The notes under the pieces were generated by a model. That model was given only the letters and a program-made list of their open reading frames with translations, had not been told where the DNA came from and searched no databases. This document shows positions 14,001 through 21,692 of a DNA stretch of 31,127 nucleotides, piece by piece. Location of the stretch: positions 1 through 31,127 of the forward strand of contig NZ_BMOL01000026.1 in assembly GCF_014647055.1 (NCBI RefSeq). Reading direction: 5' to 3'. The stretch's first letter is position 1. Every line of letters begins with the position of its first letter. A program made the translations under genes and the position numbers. Origin of the DNA: Deinococcus aerolatus. GTDB lineage: Bacteria > Deinococcota > Deinococci > Deinococcales > Deinococcaceae.

Positions 14001-15733
14001 TCGAAGCCCAGGCCATGTCGCTGGACGCCTTCGCTGCGTTTGCCGAGGCGGTGGGCACGGAAACGGACGTGCGGGTCCTGGCGCAACAGGCGATCACCGT
14101 GCTGCTCACGCGCTTTCCTACCGATACCATCGGATACTACGAACCTGCCGAGGGCCTGTGGAAGCTGCAGGCCTGGACCGAGGACATCGAGACCGAGGTG
14201 CTGGAAGTGCTGAAGCGGGGGCTGTCGGCCGAAACCCCCTCCATCGCGCAGGTCCTGAACACCCACGCCGCTGTCTTTGTCAACGCGTGGGACGCAGACC
14301 GCGAACGTATTGAAGGCACCGAGACCTACGCGGCGGCCGGTGGATATCCCGTGGTGGTGGACGGCGTGGTCAAGGGCATCCTGTCCATCGGACGCAGGAA
14401 GACTCGGGAGTGGACGGAACGCGACAAGGCGCTGTTCAGTGCGGTCGGACGCAGCTTCACCCTGGCGCTGGAACGGGCCTCCCAGACCACCCACATCCAG
14501 GAGCAGCGCGACGCCCTGGAGGCCCGCTCTCAGGCGCTGGAAGCCTTTGCACTGTTGACGCGCGATCTGAGCGTCGACGTGGATCCGCTCGCGCTGGTCC
14601 GGCGCGCCCAGGAGATCTTGATGTCGCTGCTGCCAGAGGGCTACACGCTGTATTGGCAACCCGACGGGGCACACTGGGTCAGCCGGTCGCAGGTGGGTCC
14701 GCTGGGGCACCCGGAGTTGCAGGGGGTGGTGGATGCCGGATTGCCACGTGGTCAGGCGGCCACCCTGGACCGCGCCTGGCAGACGCGGCAGGCCGTCTAC
14801 GAGGATCCCTACCCGCAGGGGGCAGACACCCGGCCCGAGGTGGTGGCGCATGTGCGCGCGGCGGCGATGCTCCCGGTCGTCGTGAACGGCGAGCTGCATG
14901 GCATGATTGGCGTGGGTCTGTTTGTCCAGCGGCGCTGGGCCAGGATCGACCGGGCGGTCCTGGAGACCGTCACGCGCAGCCTGGGCCTCGCCCTGGAAGG
15001 AGCAGAGAGCGCCCGGGCCTTGCAGGAGCGCACGCAGGAGCTGGAACGCAGCAACTCAGAACTCGAGAAGTTCGCGTACGTGGCGTCGCACGATCTCCAA
15101 GAACCCCTGCGCACCATCTCCAGTTTCTCTGAGCTGATCAACCGCCGCTACGGTGAAGTACTTGACGAGCGAGGCCAGCAGTACCTGCACTTCGTGAGCA
15201 GCGGCGCGCAGCGTATGAAAGGGCTGATCGATGATCTGCTGGTGTTTTCCCGCCTGAATGCGGTCCCGGACCCGCACAGTCTTCTGAAACTCGAGGACCC
15301 GGTTCAGGAAGCGTTGCAGCGGCTGCATGCGGCACTGGAGGAAAGCGGCGCGGTGGTGCGCTACGGTTCGCTGCCGCGGGTGTCCGGCAGCCCGACTGAA
15401 CTCACCCAGCTGTTCCAGAACCTGATCGGCAACTCGGTCAAGTTCCGCCGGGAGAATGCGGCGCCGGTCATCGAGATCGCGGCGACCCTGGAAGGCGAGA
15501 TGTGGCACGTGACCGTGCAGGACAACGGCATTGGCTTTGAACCCCATTACGCCGAGCGCGTGTTTCAGATTTTCCAGCGCCTGCACACGCGGGATGAATA
15601 CGACGGGACGGGCATGGGGCTGGCCATTGTGCGCAGGATCCTAGAACACCACGGAGGCCGCATCTGGGTCGAGTCCGAACCCGGCGTGGGCAGCACCTTC
15701 CACTTTATGCTGCCGGTGGCGCCGGCCAACTGA
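11015..15733 (+). CDS. Large multi-PAS/GAF sensor histidine kinase
   Basis: A 1572-residue soluble sensor kinase without transmembrane segments. Approximate domains are PAS1 10-120, PAS2 130-245, GAF1 257-410, PAS3 428-545, PAS4 556-672, PAS5 678-795, GAF2 806-970, a short coiled coil 970-1000, GAF3 1002-1155, GAF4 1174-1330, HisKA 1345-1412 and HATPase 1455-1568. The phospho-acceptor is His1359 in FAYVASHDLQEPLRTI, the form found in phytochrome-type kinases. ATP-binding boxes NLIGNSVKF, DNGIGF and GTGMGLAIV are intact, so it should be active. PAS domain ends show the usual DIT-R or DIR-RK linkers. The GTG start follows a -10 element directly. No response regulator gene adjoins it. Signals are unknown; stacked PAS and GAF domains suggest small ligands, redox or light, and no chromophore-binding Cys can be assigned. 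Confidence 0.93.
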   Translation: MSFPYNGPEAHTLALLEAAQIAYSYPTWTTTLQGNVVTANAALLEYLGVGLEQLREGKLRAATHPEDQDGLLVPVAGESREMRLRRHDGQYRWFLVTPTLLEDGHAQGWIMAAVDIDGYRGRHQAAAEEQSLLQGIIDGSSDCIKVLDLDARLLSMNAGGMQVMEIEDFSACRLAFWPTFWEGDTRLQVERALQAAREGQSQVFEGAAHTFKGTLRFWEVAVSPIRDSGGTVRRLLAISRDITPRKRQNDLMASQNRLLEQIATGEPLSEVLLNLSQFIEQQSDGLLCAVQRYDARTGKLFVMSAPSLPPAYTAVIDGLSVGPDAGVCGAAVFRREPVAVVDLSLDPAWPEDRQQALAHGLRACWCFPLVNREGEIRGAFAVYGRQPRPLTPDEEQLLNVAAHLAQVAFERDHLLQAGQQARRERDENAALLDAFFDTAPAGFAFFDTQLRFQRLNPAMAALTGHPTEAHRGRSVAELLPGFPDASQPLEAVLSSGEALSDVLITGETLAAPGVTRSWNERFFPVRDAAGTILGLGAIVNDVTDQLRAQQAQKHSEDRFRSLVEASVHVVWTTDPQGSVTDRLPTWEVFSNVTHEQLKGFGWLDTLHPEDRPQTLALWEQAVHSRSLYEAEYRLRRADGVYRLMLARGVPVLETDGTIREWVGSCTDITERRQTEAQVTRLAQIVEASSDFIGIASLSGEALYVNRSGRDLLGLGEGEVAGTAVIDYFSAQEQPWVREVALPTLFEQGRFQSDAHFQHFQSGELVAVNWNLFLIRDSATGEPTGIATVSRDIRERKQIEEALREQTEILGTLNRINEVISGELDRERLVQAVTDAGVELTGAQFGAFFYNFVNERQETYILYALSGAPHDAFAGYPMPRNTRVFGPTFAGEGVIRVGDITQDPRYGHNAPYQGMPPGHLPVRSYLAVPVISRSGEVLGGLFFGHAEADVFSERAEQLAVGLAAQTAVALDNARLYQQLQDSHAQLERRVEQRTGELEAQAMSLDAFAAFAEAVGTETDVRVLAQQAITVLLTRFPTDTIGYYEPAEGLWKLQAWTEDIETEVLEVLKRGLSAETPSIAQVLNTHAAVFVNAWDADRERIEGTETYAAAGGYPVVVDGVVKGILSIGRRKTREWTERDKALFSAVGRSFTLALERASQTTHIQEQRDALEARSQALEAFALLTRDLSVDVDPLALVRRAQEILMSLLPEGYTLYWQPDGAHWVSRSQVGPLGHPELQGVVDAGLPRGQAATLDRAWQTRQAVYEDPYPQGADTRPEVVAHVRAAAMLPVVVNGELHGMIGVGLFVQRRWARIDRAVLETVTRSLGLALEGAESARALQERTQELERSNSELEKFAYVASHDLQEPLRTISSFSELINRRYGEVLDERGQQYLHFVSSGAQRMKGLIDDLLVFSRLNAVPDPHSLLKLEDPVQEALQRLHAALEESGAVVRYGSLPRVSGSPTELTQLFQNLIGNSVKFRRENAAPVIEIAATLEGEMWHVTVQDNGIGFEPHYAERVFQIFQRLHTRDEYDGTGMGLAIVRRILEHHGGRIWVESEPGVGSTFHFMLPVAPAN

Positions 15734-15833
15734 GAAGTATCCCGGTTGAACAACCATCAAATAACTGAGAAATCCCCGAGTGAAAGGAGAAAGAAAGACA
15801 GTCGTGGATGGGCTGGAATCCGGATGGGCCGTC

Positions 15834-15857
15834 CTGCCCACGGCGGCTGGTGGGCAG
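15834..15857. terminator. Possible bidirectional terminator between convergent genes
   Basis: A perfect 8-bp stem (CTGCCCAC and GTGGGCAG) with an eight-base loop lies between the kinase stop (15733) and the recombinase stop (15919). There is no U tract, so the termination role is tentative. Confidence 0.35.
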
Positions 15858-15918
15858 CTCCGATGCGGTGGCCCTGGGACAGCTCCGGCCCGAGGGTCCT
15901 GACAGGCCAGGGCGTTCC

Positions 15919-16989
15919 TTACCAGCCGGCCAGATCGTCCTTGAGGTCGTCGGCCGCAAGCCGGGCATAGCCCCGGCGGGTCGTGTCCACCGAGGCGTGC
16001 CCGAGGTGTGCGGCCACCCGCCCGAAATCCTTGACCTGCTGCAGCAGCCGGGTGCCTGCGTACTTGCGTCCTGGATGAAAGCCGCGGAATGGAACGCCCG
16101 CAGCCGTAAACACCCGAATCAGGTGGTAGCGGGCCGCCTGCTGAGTGGCGTAGCGGAAGACATACTGCGGCGCGCGGCCGCTGGGACGGTACCGGGCGTG
16201 TTCAGGAGCGCCAGGGCCGTACAGCGCCCGGAAGTGCCGCGCGGCGCGGGCCAGCCGCACGCTCATGGTGACGCGCCTCGCCTTGCGGCCCTTGCCGGAC
16301 GTGACGTGAATGCGGCGGCTGACCTCATCAATGTCGTCCCAGGTGAGGGCCAGCGCCTCGCTGATCCGCAGCCCCGCGTGCGCCATCAGGAAAATCAGGA
16401 AGGTGGTGTGCGGGTCAGCGTGTTCCAGCACCTCCACAAGTTCATCCTCGGTATACGGCGGCCGCTTCTCGATGCCGGAGGTTGGGTCCCTGGGCACCCG
16501 CACGTCCCGGAAGGGATCAGCCTCGGTGGCTCCGGCCCAGCGCAACGCGCGGTACAACGCGCCGGCCGCGGCGACTTTGAGCTGCACGCCGGCGGGTTTG
16601 CGGCCCGCGGCAAGCATGGCCTGAACGTAGCGCTGCGGGGCGTGGCGGTCGGGCCGCAGCAGCGCCACCGCCTGGGTGTCGGCGTACACCAGAAACTGTC
16701 GGATGCCCAGCGCGTACGCCTCCAACGTTCGCGGACTGGTCAGGATGCCGCTCGCCGCGTGCTGGGTCAGGTACGCCAGGCTCAGGGACACCAGGGTATC
16801 CGCGTCCCGGTCGCGGGCGGCGGTCACGGCACGCCGGCGCAGCTCGTCGTCGTGAAGGCCCAGCCAGATGTCGGCCTGGGCCAGGCGGTCCCCCTGGTAC
16901 GGGACCAGGGTCACGGGGTCATCCCAATCCAGCGCCGGCGGAGAATGAGGAGACTCGGGAAGGTCATGACCCAGTCTACATAATTTCAC
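15919..16989 (-). CDS. Xer-type tyrosine recombinase
   Basis: A 356-residue site-specific recombinase. The N-terminal SAM-like core-binding domain is at about 68-165 and the catalytic domain at about 175-350. All active-site residues are present: Arg208 in AGLRISEAL, Lys233 in SGKGRKAR, His305 and Arg308 in HPGR, His331 in LGHASVDTT and nucleophile Tyr341. It is longer than typical XerC/XerD (about 300) because of a 65-residue N-terminal extension. The GTG at 16989 lies within the right arm of a dif-like site. A later in-frame GTG at 16914 (protein beginning VTLVPYQGDRLA) would put the site about 68 bases upstream of the gene, as in XerS/difSL-type systems. The likely role is resolution of replicon dimers, or integration or excision of an element. 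No excisionase or phage gene is nearby. Confidence 0.9.
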   Translation of the reverse strand: MKLCRLGHDLPESPHSPPALDWDDPVTLVPYQGDRLAQADIWLGLHDDELRRRAVTAARDRDADTLVSLSLAYLTQHAASGILTSPRTLEAYALGIRQFLVYADTQAVALLRPDRHAPQRYVQAMLAAGRKPAGVQLKVAAAGALYRALRWAGATEADPFRDVRVPRDPTSGIEKRPPYTEDELVEVLEHADPHTTFLIFLMAHAGLRISEALALTWDDIDEVSRRIHVTSGKGRKARRVTMSVRLARAARHFRALYGPGAPEHARYRPSGRAPQYVFRYATQQAARYHLIRVFTAAGVPFRGFHPGRKYAGTRLLQQVKDFGRVAAHLGHASVDTTRRGYARLAADDLKDDLAGW

Positions 16990-17010
16990 CTAAGGCTGCT
17001 TAGGTGAAAT
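16983..17010. promoter_or_regulatory. dif-like Xer recombination site (11-6-11)
   Basis: The left arm ATTTCACCTAA (16983-16993), a six-base centre GGCTGC (16994-16999) and the right arm TTAGGTGAAAT (17000-17010) have exactly the 28-bp geometry of XerCD dif sites. The arms are perfect inverted copies, and symmetry extends to 13 bp per side (16982-17011). The inner ends TAA and TTA match dif. The right arm agrees with the E. coli XerD arm (TTATGTTAAAT) at nine of eleven positions. The GC-rich centre is unusual. Linkage to a tyrosine recombinase supports the call. An autoregulatory operator is the main alternative, and both could be true. Confidence 0.62.
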
Positions 17011-17147
17011 TGTCTCTTCTGCGTGCAAGTCTGAAGCGGCGCCACCCTTCCCCCTGATGTTCCGGTTCTGACCGGGCGCCCGTCTGCACAGCAAAGTTCG
17101 GTGAGATGCAGGCTGGCGATTGCCGACGTCGTGAGTCGGCTCTGCCG

Positions 17148-17180
17148 CCCGGCTGCCGCCTCTCCCTTCGCCGGGTTTTT
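17148..17180 (+). terminator. Intrinsic terminator candidate downstream of the dif-like site
   Basis: CCCGGC pairs with GCCGGG across a 16-base loop and is followed immediately by TTTTT (17176-17180). A second GC-rich hairpin lies just before it at 17122-17140. No plus-strand gene precedes it, so it would end a short untranslated transcript or stop read-through into the recombinase region. Confidence 0.4.
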
Positions 17181-17400
17181 CAGTCGTCGCTGTCCACTGA
17201 GCTGGACCTGCATGGTCCACCCGCATGAAGAGTGACGGAGGACAATTCCCGCTGGCAGTTGAATCTGTCTTTTACAGATAATTCATCGCGGTTCGTGTGA
17301 AAGTTAAAATCAGTCAAAATAAATACCGGCTGGGACGATGTTTTTTGACCGTCCTCACAGGAGGGCCGTAGAGGGGCCTGCGAATAGCGTCCCGGGGTTT

Positions 17401-17418
17401 AGCCGCCGCCGGCTTTTT
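17401..17418 (+). terminator. Small U-tract hairpin
   Basis: AGCCG and CGGCT form a 5-bp stem with a four-base loop followed by a T run through 17418. It lies about 90 bases after the AT-rich promoter-like tract, so it could attenuate transcription toward the GGDEF gene or end a short RNA. The stem is short and support is limited. Confidence 0.3.
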
Positions 17419-17568
17419 GGGCCGCCAACAGCTCTAAGCATCTGCGCGGGCGAGGAGGGATGTCTGGCCACTCGCCCCGCAGCGGCGTCTGCCTGCGGCC
17501 TGTTCGAGGGCAGGGGGACCAGCGTCGTGGTCCTGTCGCTGTGCCTACGCAGGAAAGAGGCCGACGCA

Positions 17569-17739
17569 ATGTCTTTTGTGGGTGTCCAACTGTCCCCGGA
17601 CAGTGATGGTGACGGTGGAAGGGTAGCCCAGATGTGGACGACGCTGCGCACCGCCCACATCTCCGTCGTCGCCACGCGACCTGCCCATGCCGCCGCCCTG
17701 AGACAGGCCCCTGTCAGAACGCGGAAAGGTGCAGGCTGA
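17569..17739 (+). CDS. Possible small protein upstream of the GGDEF gene
   Basis: A 56-codon open stretch beginning [16 protein letters not shown]. It has a purine-rich AGGAAAGAGG eight bases before the ATG and ends 13 bases before the downstream ATG. The product is not recognised and contains no membrane segment or motif. Third-position GC is lower than in the solid genes. The same frame stays open back to 17338, which weakens the case for a specific start. It may be spacer. Confidence 0.22.
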   Translation: MSFVGVQLSPDSDGDGGRVAQMWTTLRTAHISVVATRPAHAAALRQAPVRTRKGAG

Positions 17740-17752
17740 AAGGCTGCGGCCT

Positions 17753-19294
17753 ATGATCGGTGCGCCCCGCCCTCCTGATGAATACGCCCGGTTGCTGGAC
17801 CTAGCGCACTACGAGATTCTCGACACGCCCCGCGAGGCCGCCTTTGACCGGATTGCCCGGCTGGCCGCCCGGCTGCTGGGGACCCCGGTGGCGGTGATCA
17901 ACCTCGTGGACCAGTACCGTCAGTGGGGCAAGGCGGCCGTGGGCGTCGCCGACACCACCGCGCCGCGCCACGACTCGTTCTGCGCCTGGACCATCCTGAA
18001 TTCCACGCCCCTGGTGATTGAGAACGCCAGGTCTGATCCGCGCTTTGCCCACAATCCGATGGTGACCGGGGAAGCTGGCATCTACATGTACGCGGGCGTG
18101 CCGCTGACGACCCCCGCCGGCCACCGCATCGGCACGCTGTGCGTGACAGACGACCAGCCGCATCCGCTGAGCGCGGCGGACCTCGAGGCGCTCACGGACC
18201 TGGCTGAACTGGTGGTGGCCGAGCTGGAACTGCGCCTCCGCAATCTGGAGCTGGCCCGTGAACTGAACGCGCAGGTCAGCCGCAACGCTGAGCTGCAGCG
18301 GGGTCTGGACCACGCCCATGTGCTGGAGGGTGTGACCGGTCTGATGGACCTGGACCTGTCGCCCGAGGAGATGACGCTGGCCGCCTCGGCCCTGCTGGGC
18401 GAGGGACTGAATGCCGACTACATCGGCCTGCTGATCTTCGAGCCCCAGGGGCTGCGGGTGGAAGTGGCGTACCACGCCGTCCAGGCGCCCCCGGCCCTGC
18501 GTAGCATTTCCCTTCAGCCGTCCGAATGGCCCGGCACCGTCACCTGGATGGTGCGGGAGCTGGCCCGGCCCCTGTACGTGGACGATTATCCGGGATACCC
18601 CGGTGCCCTGACGGGGGCCATTGACGGTGGGGTTCAGCAGATCGCGTGGCTGCCACTGGGCACGCGCGGCGAGGTGACCTCGCTATTGATGGCGATCCGG
18701 CACGTGGACAATCCTGTGCAGCGCTGGCGCGGCAGTGACCGGGCGCTGCTGGAGGCGGCAGGACGCTGCGTGCGGCGTGCCCTGGACCGTCAGATGGACA
18801 TGGAACTGGCCCGCCAGGAGGCCCGGCGAGACGCGTTGACCGGGCTGCTCAACCGCCGTGCGCTGGATCAGGACCTGCCCCGGCGGCGCGGACAGCCTTA
18901 CCTCCTGGCCGGAGTGGATCTGGACGGACTCAAGGCACTCAACGACGCTGAGGGCCATGCCCAGGGTGACAGGCTGCTGCAGGTGTTTGCCCGCACCCTG
19001 AAAGTCACGGTGGGCGACGCCGGCGAGGTCTATCGGCTGGGCGGTGACGAGTTCGTGATTCTCAGCGACGCGGATGAGGACAGCGTCCAGGACGCGGTGG
19101 ACACGGCGGTGCTGGCTGCGCGGCAGGTGGGCGCCCTGCTTGGCGCCAGCGTCGGGCTCGCACATGGGCACGAGGGCGATGGGGCGGCGCTGCTGGTCCT
19201 GGCGGACCAGCGCATGTACGCCGTCAAGCACCGGCGGCAGGCGGCGCGTGCGGCCCTCAGTGGCGCTCAGGATAACCTGCTGGTGACGCGCTGA
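17753..19294 (+). CDS. GAF-GAF-GGDEF diguanylate cyclase
   Basis: A 513-residue soluble protein predicted to make cyclic di-GMP from two GTP. GAF1 is at about 12-165 ([20 protein letters not shown] through [10 protein letters not shown]), GAF2 at about 190-350, and the GGDEF domain at about 355-505. The intact active-site motif GGDEF is at 430-434, and the metal/GTP loop [18 protein letters not shown] is present. The position expected for the inhibitory RxxD I-site reads without the Arg, so product inhibition there is unlikely. The ATG at 17753 has AAAGG about ten bases upstream; a GTG at 17729 would add eight residues. It is convergent with a GGDEF-EAL gene. Input ligands of the GAF domains are unknown. 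Confidence 0.9.
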   Translation: MIGAPRPPDEYARLLDLAHYEILDTPREAAFDRIARLAARLLGTPVAVINLVDQYRQWGKAAVGVADTTAPRHDSFCAWTILNSTPLVIENARSDPRFAHNPMVTGEAGIYMYAGVPLTTPAGHRIGTLCVTDDQPHPLSAADLEALTDLAELVVAELELRLRNLELARELNAQVSRNAELQRGLDHAHVLEGVTGLMDLDLSPEEMTLAASALLGEGLNADYIGLLIFEPQGLRVEVAYHAVQAPPALRSISLQPSEWPGTVTWMVRELARPLYVDDYPGYPGALTGAIDGGVQQIAWLPLGTRGEVTSLLMAIRHVDNPVQRWRGSDRALLEAAGRCVRRALDRQMDMELARQEARRDALTGLLNRRALDQDLPRRRGQPYLLAGVDLDGLKALNDAEGHAQGDRLLQVFARTLKVTVGDAGEVYRLGGDEFVILSDADEDSVQDAVDTAVLAARQVGALLGASVGLAHGHEGDGAALLVLADQRMYAVKHRRQAARAALSGAQDNLLVTR

Positions 19295-19392
19295 GCAAAG
19301 TAGCGCGGACGCACGCAGATGCGCCCGAGCAGAGCGGCGAGCTCCATGTTCACTTCGGGCCGGTTAAGGACGGGAGTGGCGCTGGGGGACAT
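19267..19392 (-). CDS. Possible 41-residue protein antisense to the GGDEF gene end
   Basis: The ORF begins [20 protein letters not shown] and has a strong GGAGG four bases before its ATG, with a TATCCT -10-like element about 29 bases upstream. Its last 28 bases overlap the 3' end of the GGDEF gene on the other strand. The family is not recognised. The ribosome-binding site is the main support; it could be fortuitous. No other gene is seen in 19295-19487. Confidence 0.3.
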   Translation of the reverse strand: MSPSATPVLNRPEVNMELAALLGRICVRPRYFAQRVTSRLS

Positions 19393-19487
19393 GGAACCTC
19401 CGGAAACCAGACTGGAAGGCCAGGATAGGGTGCAGGTCCTGTCACCGGGGGCGTAAGTCCTGCATCGTGCCGTGCTGGCGCCGGGCC

Positions 19488-21428
19488 TCAATTCAGCTGT
19501 TGAGAAGGCGTGGGCTGGGCGCCGGGACGCGCGGAGTCCAGCAGTTCACTCAGACGCTGCGCTTCTATGGGTCGCGCAAGAAAGTAGCCCTGCGCAAAAT
19601 CACAGCCGAACCCCCGCACCGCCTCCAGCTGGGCCTGCGTCTCGATGCCCTCGGCCACCACCTGCAGATCGAGGGTACGTGCGATGCTGACGATGGCGGT
19701 GATCAGGGCCACCGCGTACTGGGGCGCGCGGCGCGGCGAAGCGAGGTCTTCGATAAACGAGCGGTCAATCTTGATACAGCCGATGGGCAGGTCACGCAGG
19801 TAGGCCAGCGAGGAGTACCCGGTGCCGAAGTCGTCGATGGTGATTTCTGCGCCCAGCCGCCTTAAGCCGTGCAGGGCGGCCTGCACCAGGGCCGGATGCT
19901 GCATGACCGCGCCCTCGGTCAGTTCCAGTTCCAACCTGCGCGCGGGCAGCCCGCTCAGCAGCAGGGCCTGCCTGACCTCGTCGACAAAGTTGGGCTGGGC
20001 GAACTGGACCGGCGAGACGTTGACTGTGACGGTTCCGTCCCAGCCGTGGTCTTGGTGCCAGCGCCAGGCCTGCATGCACGCCTGCTCCAGCACCCAGCCG
20101 CCCACCGGCATGATCTGGCCGCTGGCTTCCGCCATGGGAATAAAGGTACTGGGCGAAATCGCGCCGAACTCGGGATGGGTCCAGCGCAGCAGGGCCTCAA
20201 CCTTGCACAGCTCCCCGGATTCCAGGTGGTAGATCGGCTGGTACATCATGCTCAGCTGCCCCCTGGGCAGCGCCGACTGGAATTCGCGGGTCAGCAGGGT
20301 GGTGCGTTCCAGTTCCTCGTCAAGCGCCGCGTCGAACCGGCGCACGCCGTTGCGCCCGGACCGCTTGATCTGATACATCGCGGCGTCCGCGTGGCGCAGC
20401 AGTGTTGCGGCGTCCTGACCATCTTCGGGGTGGACGCTGATGCCGATGCTGGCGCTGAGCTGCAACTGGTGTGCGCTCACGGTGAAGGGCAGGGCCAGCT
20501 CCGTGAGCAGCCGCTGGGCCAGAGCAGTGGCCCGCGCCGACGACCCGCCCCGGGCCACCACCACGAACTCATCCCCACCCACGCGGGCCGCCAGATCCTG
20601 CGGCGCCAGCGGTGACTGCAGGCGCGCGGCGAATTCCTGCAGCACGTGGTCGCCCGCGCTGTGGCCCAGCGTATCGTTGACTATCTTGAAACCGTCTACA
20701 TCAATAAACAGCAGAGTGAAAGGCTCGCCGCGCCCCACGGCCCCGGCGAGCTCTCCTTCCAGCCGCAGACGGCTGGGCAGGCCCGTGAGCAGATCGGTGT
20801 GTACCAGGCGACGCAGCACCTGGGCCTGGGCCTCGATGCCGGAGAGCCGGTCCTTGTATCCGATAAAGCCCTGGGTGAGGGACAGCAGGGTGAGGTTGGC
20901 CAGCAGCAATTCGGTCAGCCCGAACAGCACGCCCCCGGTCTGGGGCGTCCAGCCGTTGACTGCCGCGTATCCAACGCTGCACAGCGTCATGGCCGCGAAG
21001 AACACCAGGGTGACGCTGCGTGCCAGCCTCAGGCTGGGAATAAACAGCGACAGCATGTACACGGCCGGAATCCAGAAAAACGATTCGGACATCTCAGCCT
21101 GGATTGAATGCCCGGACGGGGGAGCGTAAAGGATGTAGATCAGCTTGCCCAGAAAGAACAGGCACGACGCCAGCACCACCGTGGTGATGACCCCGTCTGT
21201 GGAGCGCGGCCTGCGCCACAGCACCAGTTCCAGGACGATGAGCCCCAGGGCGAGTGCGGGGTAGGCCAGCCGGTCAAACGGCGTGCTCTGTCCGGCCAGG
21301 GGATCGAGCCAGGCCCCCAGGACAAAGGCCAGCGCCGCCATCGGAAGTGCGAGCAGGAGGATGCGCCGCCACCCATCCTCTCCGGCCGAACGTGCCAGTA
21401 AATACGTAACGAGCCGGTTCATCTTCAC
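19488..21428 (-). CDS. Membrane-anchored GGDEF-EAL cyclic di-GMP protein
   Basis: A 646-residue protein. The N-terminal half has about six transmembrane segments (about 22-40, 55-71, 80-101, 117-132, 139-158, 166-187), then a GGDEF domain (about 205-370) and an EAL phosphodiesterase domain (about 378-632). GGDEF is intact at 284-288, and EAL at 411-413. The EAL catalytic set is present: Asn470 in VNVSP, Glu502 in LELTE, Asp532-Asp533 in IDDFGTGYSS, Lys553 in IKIDRSF and Glu593 in VAEGIE. Both synthesis and hydrolysis of cyclic di-GMP are therefore possible. A TATTAT -10 lies just before the GTG start at 21428. An ATG two codons later (21422) is an equally good start. The membrane part fits no sensor family that I recognise with confidence. 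Confidence 0.92.
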   Translation of the reverse strand: MKMNRLVTYLLARSAGEDGWRRILLLALPMAALAFVLGAWLDPLAGQSTPFDRLAYPALALGLIVLELVLWRRPRSTDGVITTVVLASCLFFLGKLIYILYAPPSGHSIQAEMSESFFWIPAVYMLSLFIPSLRLARSVTLVFFAAMTLCSVGYAAVNGWTPQTGGVLFGLTELLLANLTLLSLTQGFIGYKDRLSGIEAQAQVLRRLVHTDLLTGLPSRLRLEGELAGAVGRGEPFTLLFIDVDGFKIVNDTLGHSAGDHVLQEFAARLQSPLAPQDLAARVGGDEFVVVARGGSSARATALAQRLLTELALPFTVSAHQLQLSASIGISVHPEDGQDAATLLRHADAAMYQIKRSGRNGVRRFDAALDEELERTTLLTREFQSALPRGQLSMMYQPIYHLESGELCKVEALLRWTHPEFGAISPSTFIPMAEASGQIMPVGGWVLEQACMQAWRWHQDHGWDGTVTVNVSPVQFAQPNFVDEVRQALLLSGLPARRLELELTEGAVMQHPALVQAALHGLRRLGAEITIDDFGTGYSSLAYLRDLPIGCIKIDRSFIEDLASPRRAPQYAVALITAIVSIARTLDLQVVAEGIETQAQLEAVRGFGCDFAQGYFLARPIEAQRLSELLDSARPGAQPTPSQQLN

Positions 21429-21432
21429 CGCG

Positions 21433-21438
21433 ATAATA
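21433..21438 (-). promoter_or_regulatory. -10 element of the membrane GGDEF-EAL gene
   Basis: TATTAT on the minus strand ends four bases before the GTG and ten before the ATG start, with no Shine-Dalgarno sequence between. This implies a leaderless or nearly leaderless mRNA. No good -35 is visible at 17 bases. Confidence 0.45.
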
Positions 21439-21604
21439 GGACACTGTCATGGCCAGGCCGACTGCACATCGCGCTGGCCCGGGGTTACGTCCCATTTAAC
21501 AGGCGCAGCCTCACGGAGACCTGTGGTTCGCGTGTGAAAGACGGACCCGGCCACGGGCACGCGAACGGCGGTCAGGCGAAGCTGTGCCACGTTCTAGACA
21601 AAAG

Positions 21605-21633
21605 CTGACGTTGGGCGCCCCGCCCTTTAGGAT
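21605..21633 (+). promoter_or_regulatory. Promoter of the GntR-led transport cluster
   Basis: CTGACG (21605-21610) and TAGGAT (21628-21633) are separated by exactly 17 bases. The expected start near 21640 lies just upstream of the TGGT-ACCA operator. This is the only promoter seen ahead of the cluster that extends to 28457. Confidence 0.5.
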
Positions 21634-21648
21634 GTGTCTATCCCAAAT

Positions 21649-21659
21649 TGGTCCTACCA
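21649..21659. promoter_or_regulatory. FadR-type operator upstream of the GntR gene
   Basis: TGGTCCTACCA is an inverted repeat of TGGT and ACCA with a three-base centre, the form bound by FadR-subfamily GntR proteins (E. coli FadR sites contain TGGTCNGACCA). It lies about 10-20 bases after the expected transcription start, where binding would block transcription. Autoregulation is inferred. Confidence 0.55.
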
Positions 21660-21692
21660 CTGGACCGCACAAGTCAGACTTCAGGAGGCGAG

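Larger units (their letters stand above)
17012..17752. other. 741-base hairpin-rich spacer
   Basis: No recognisable protein gene fills this interval. It holds perfect 6- to 7-bp inverted repeats at 17122-17140, 17203-17219, 17516-17533 and 17589-17604, and two U-tract hairpins listed separately. An AT-rich tract at about 17260-17330 stands out in this GC-rich window. It includes TTCATC-17-TAAAAT (17282-17310), a weak plus-strand promoter match. A small RNA or long untranslated leader is possible. Confidence 0.4.

Noticed and set aside
16982..17011. Long palindrome as an intrinsic terminator
   Set aside because: It has no U tract on either strand and lies at the start rather than the end of the recombinase gene. 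The 11-6-11 dif geometry explains it better.
15919..17011. Integrated prophage or integron
   Set aside because: The tyrosine recombinase stands alone. No phage genes, excisionase, gene cassettes or paired attachment sites are visible.
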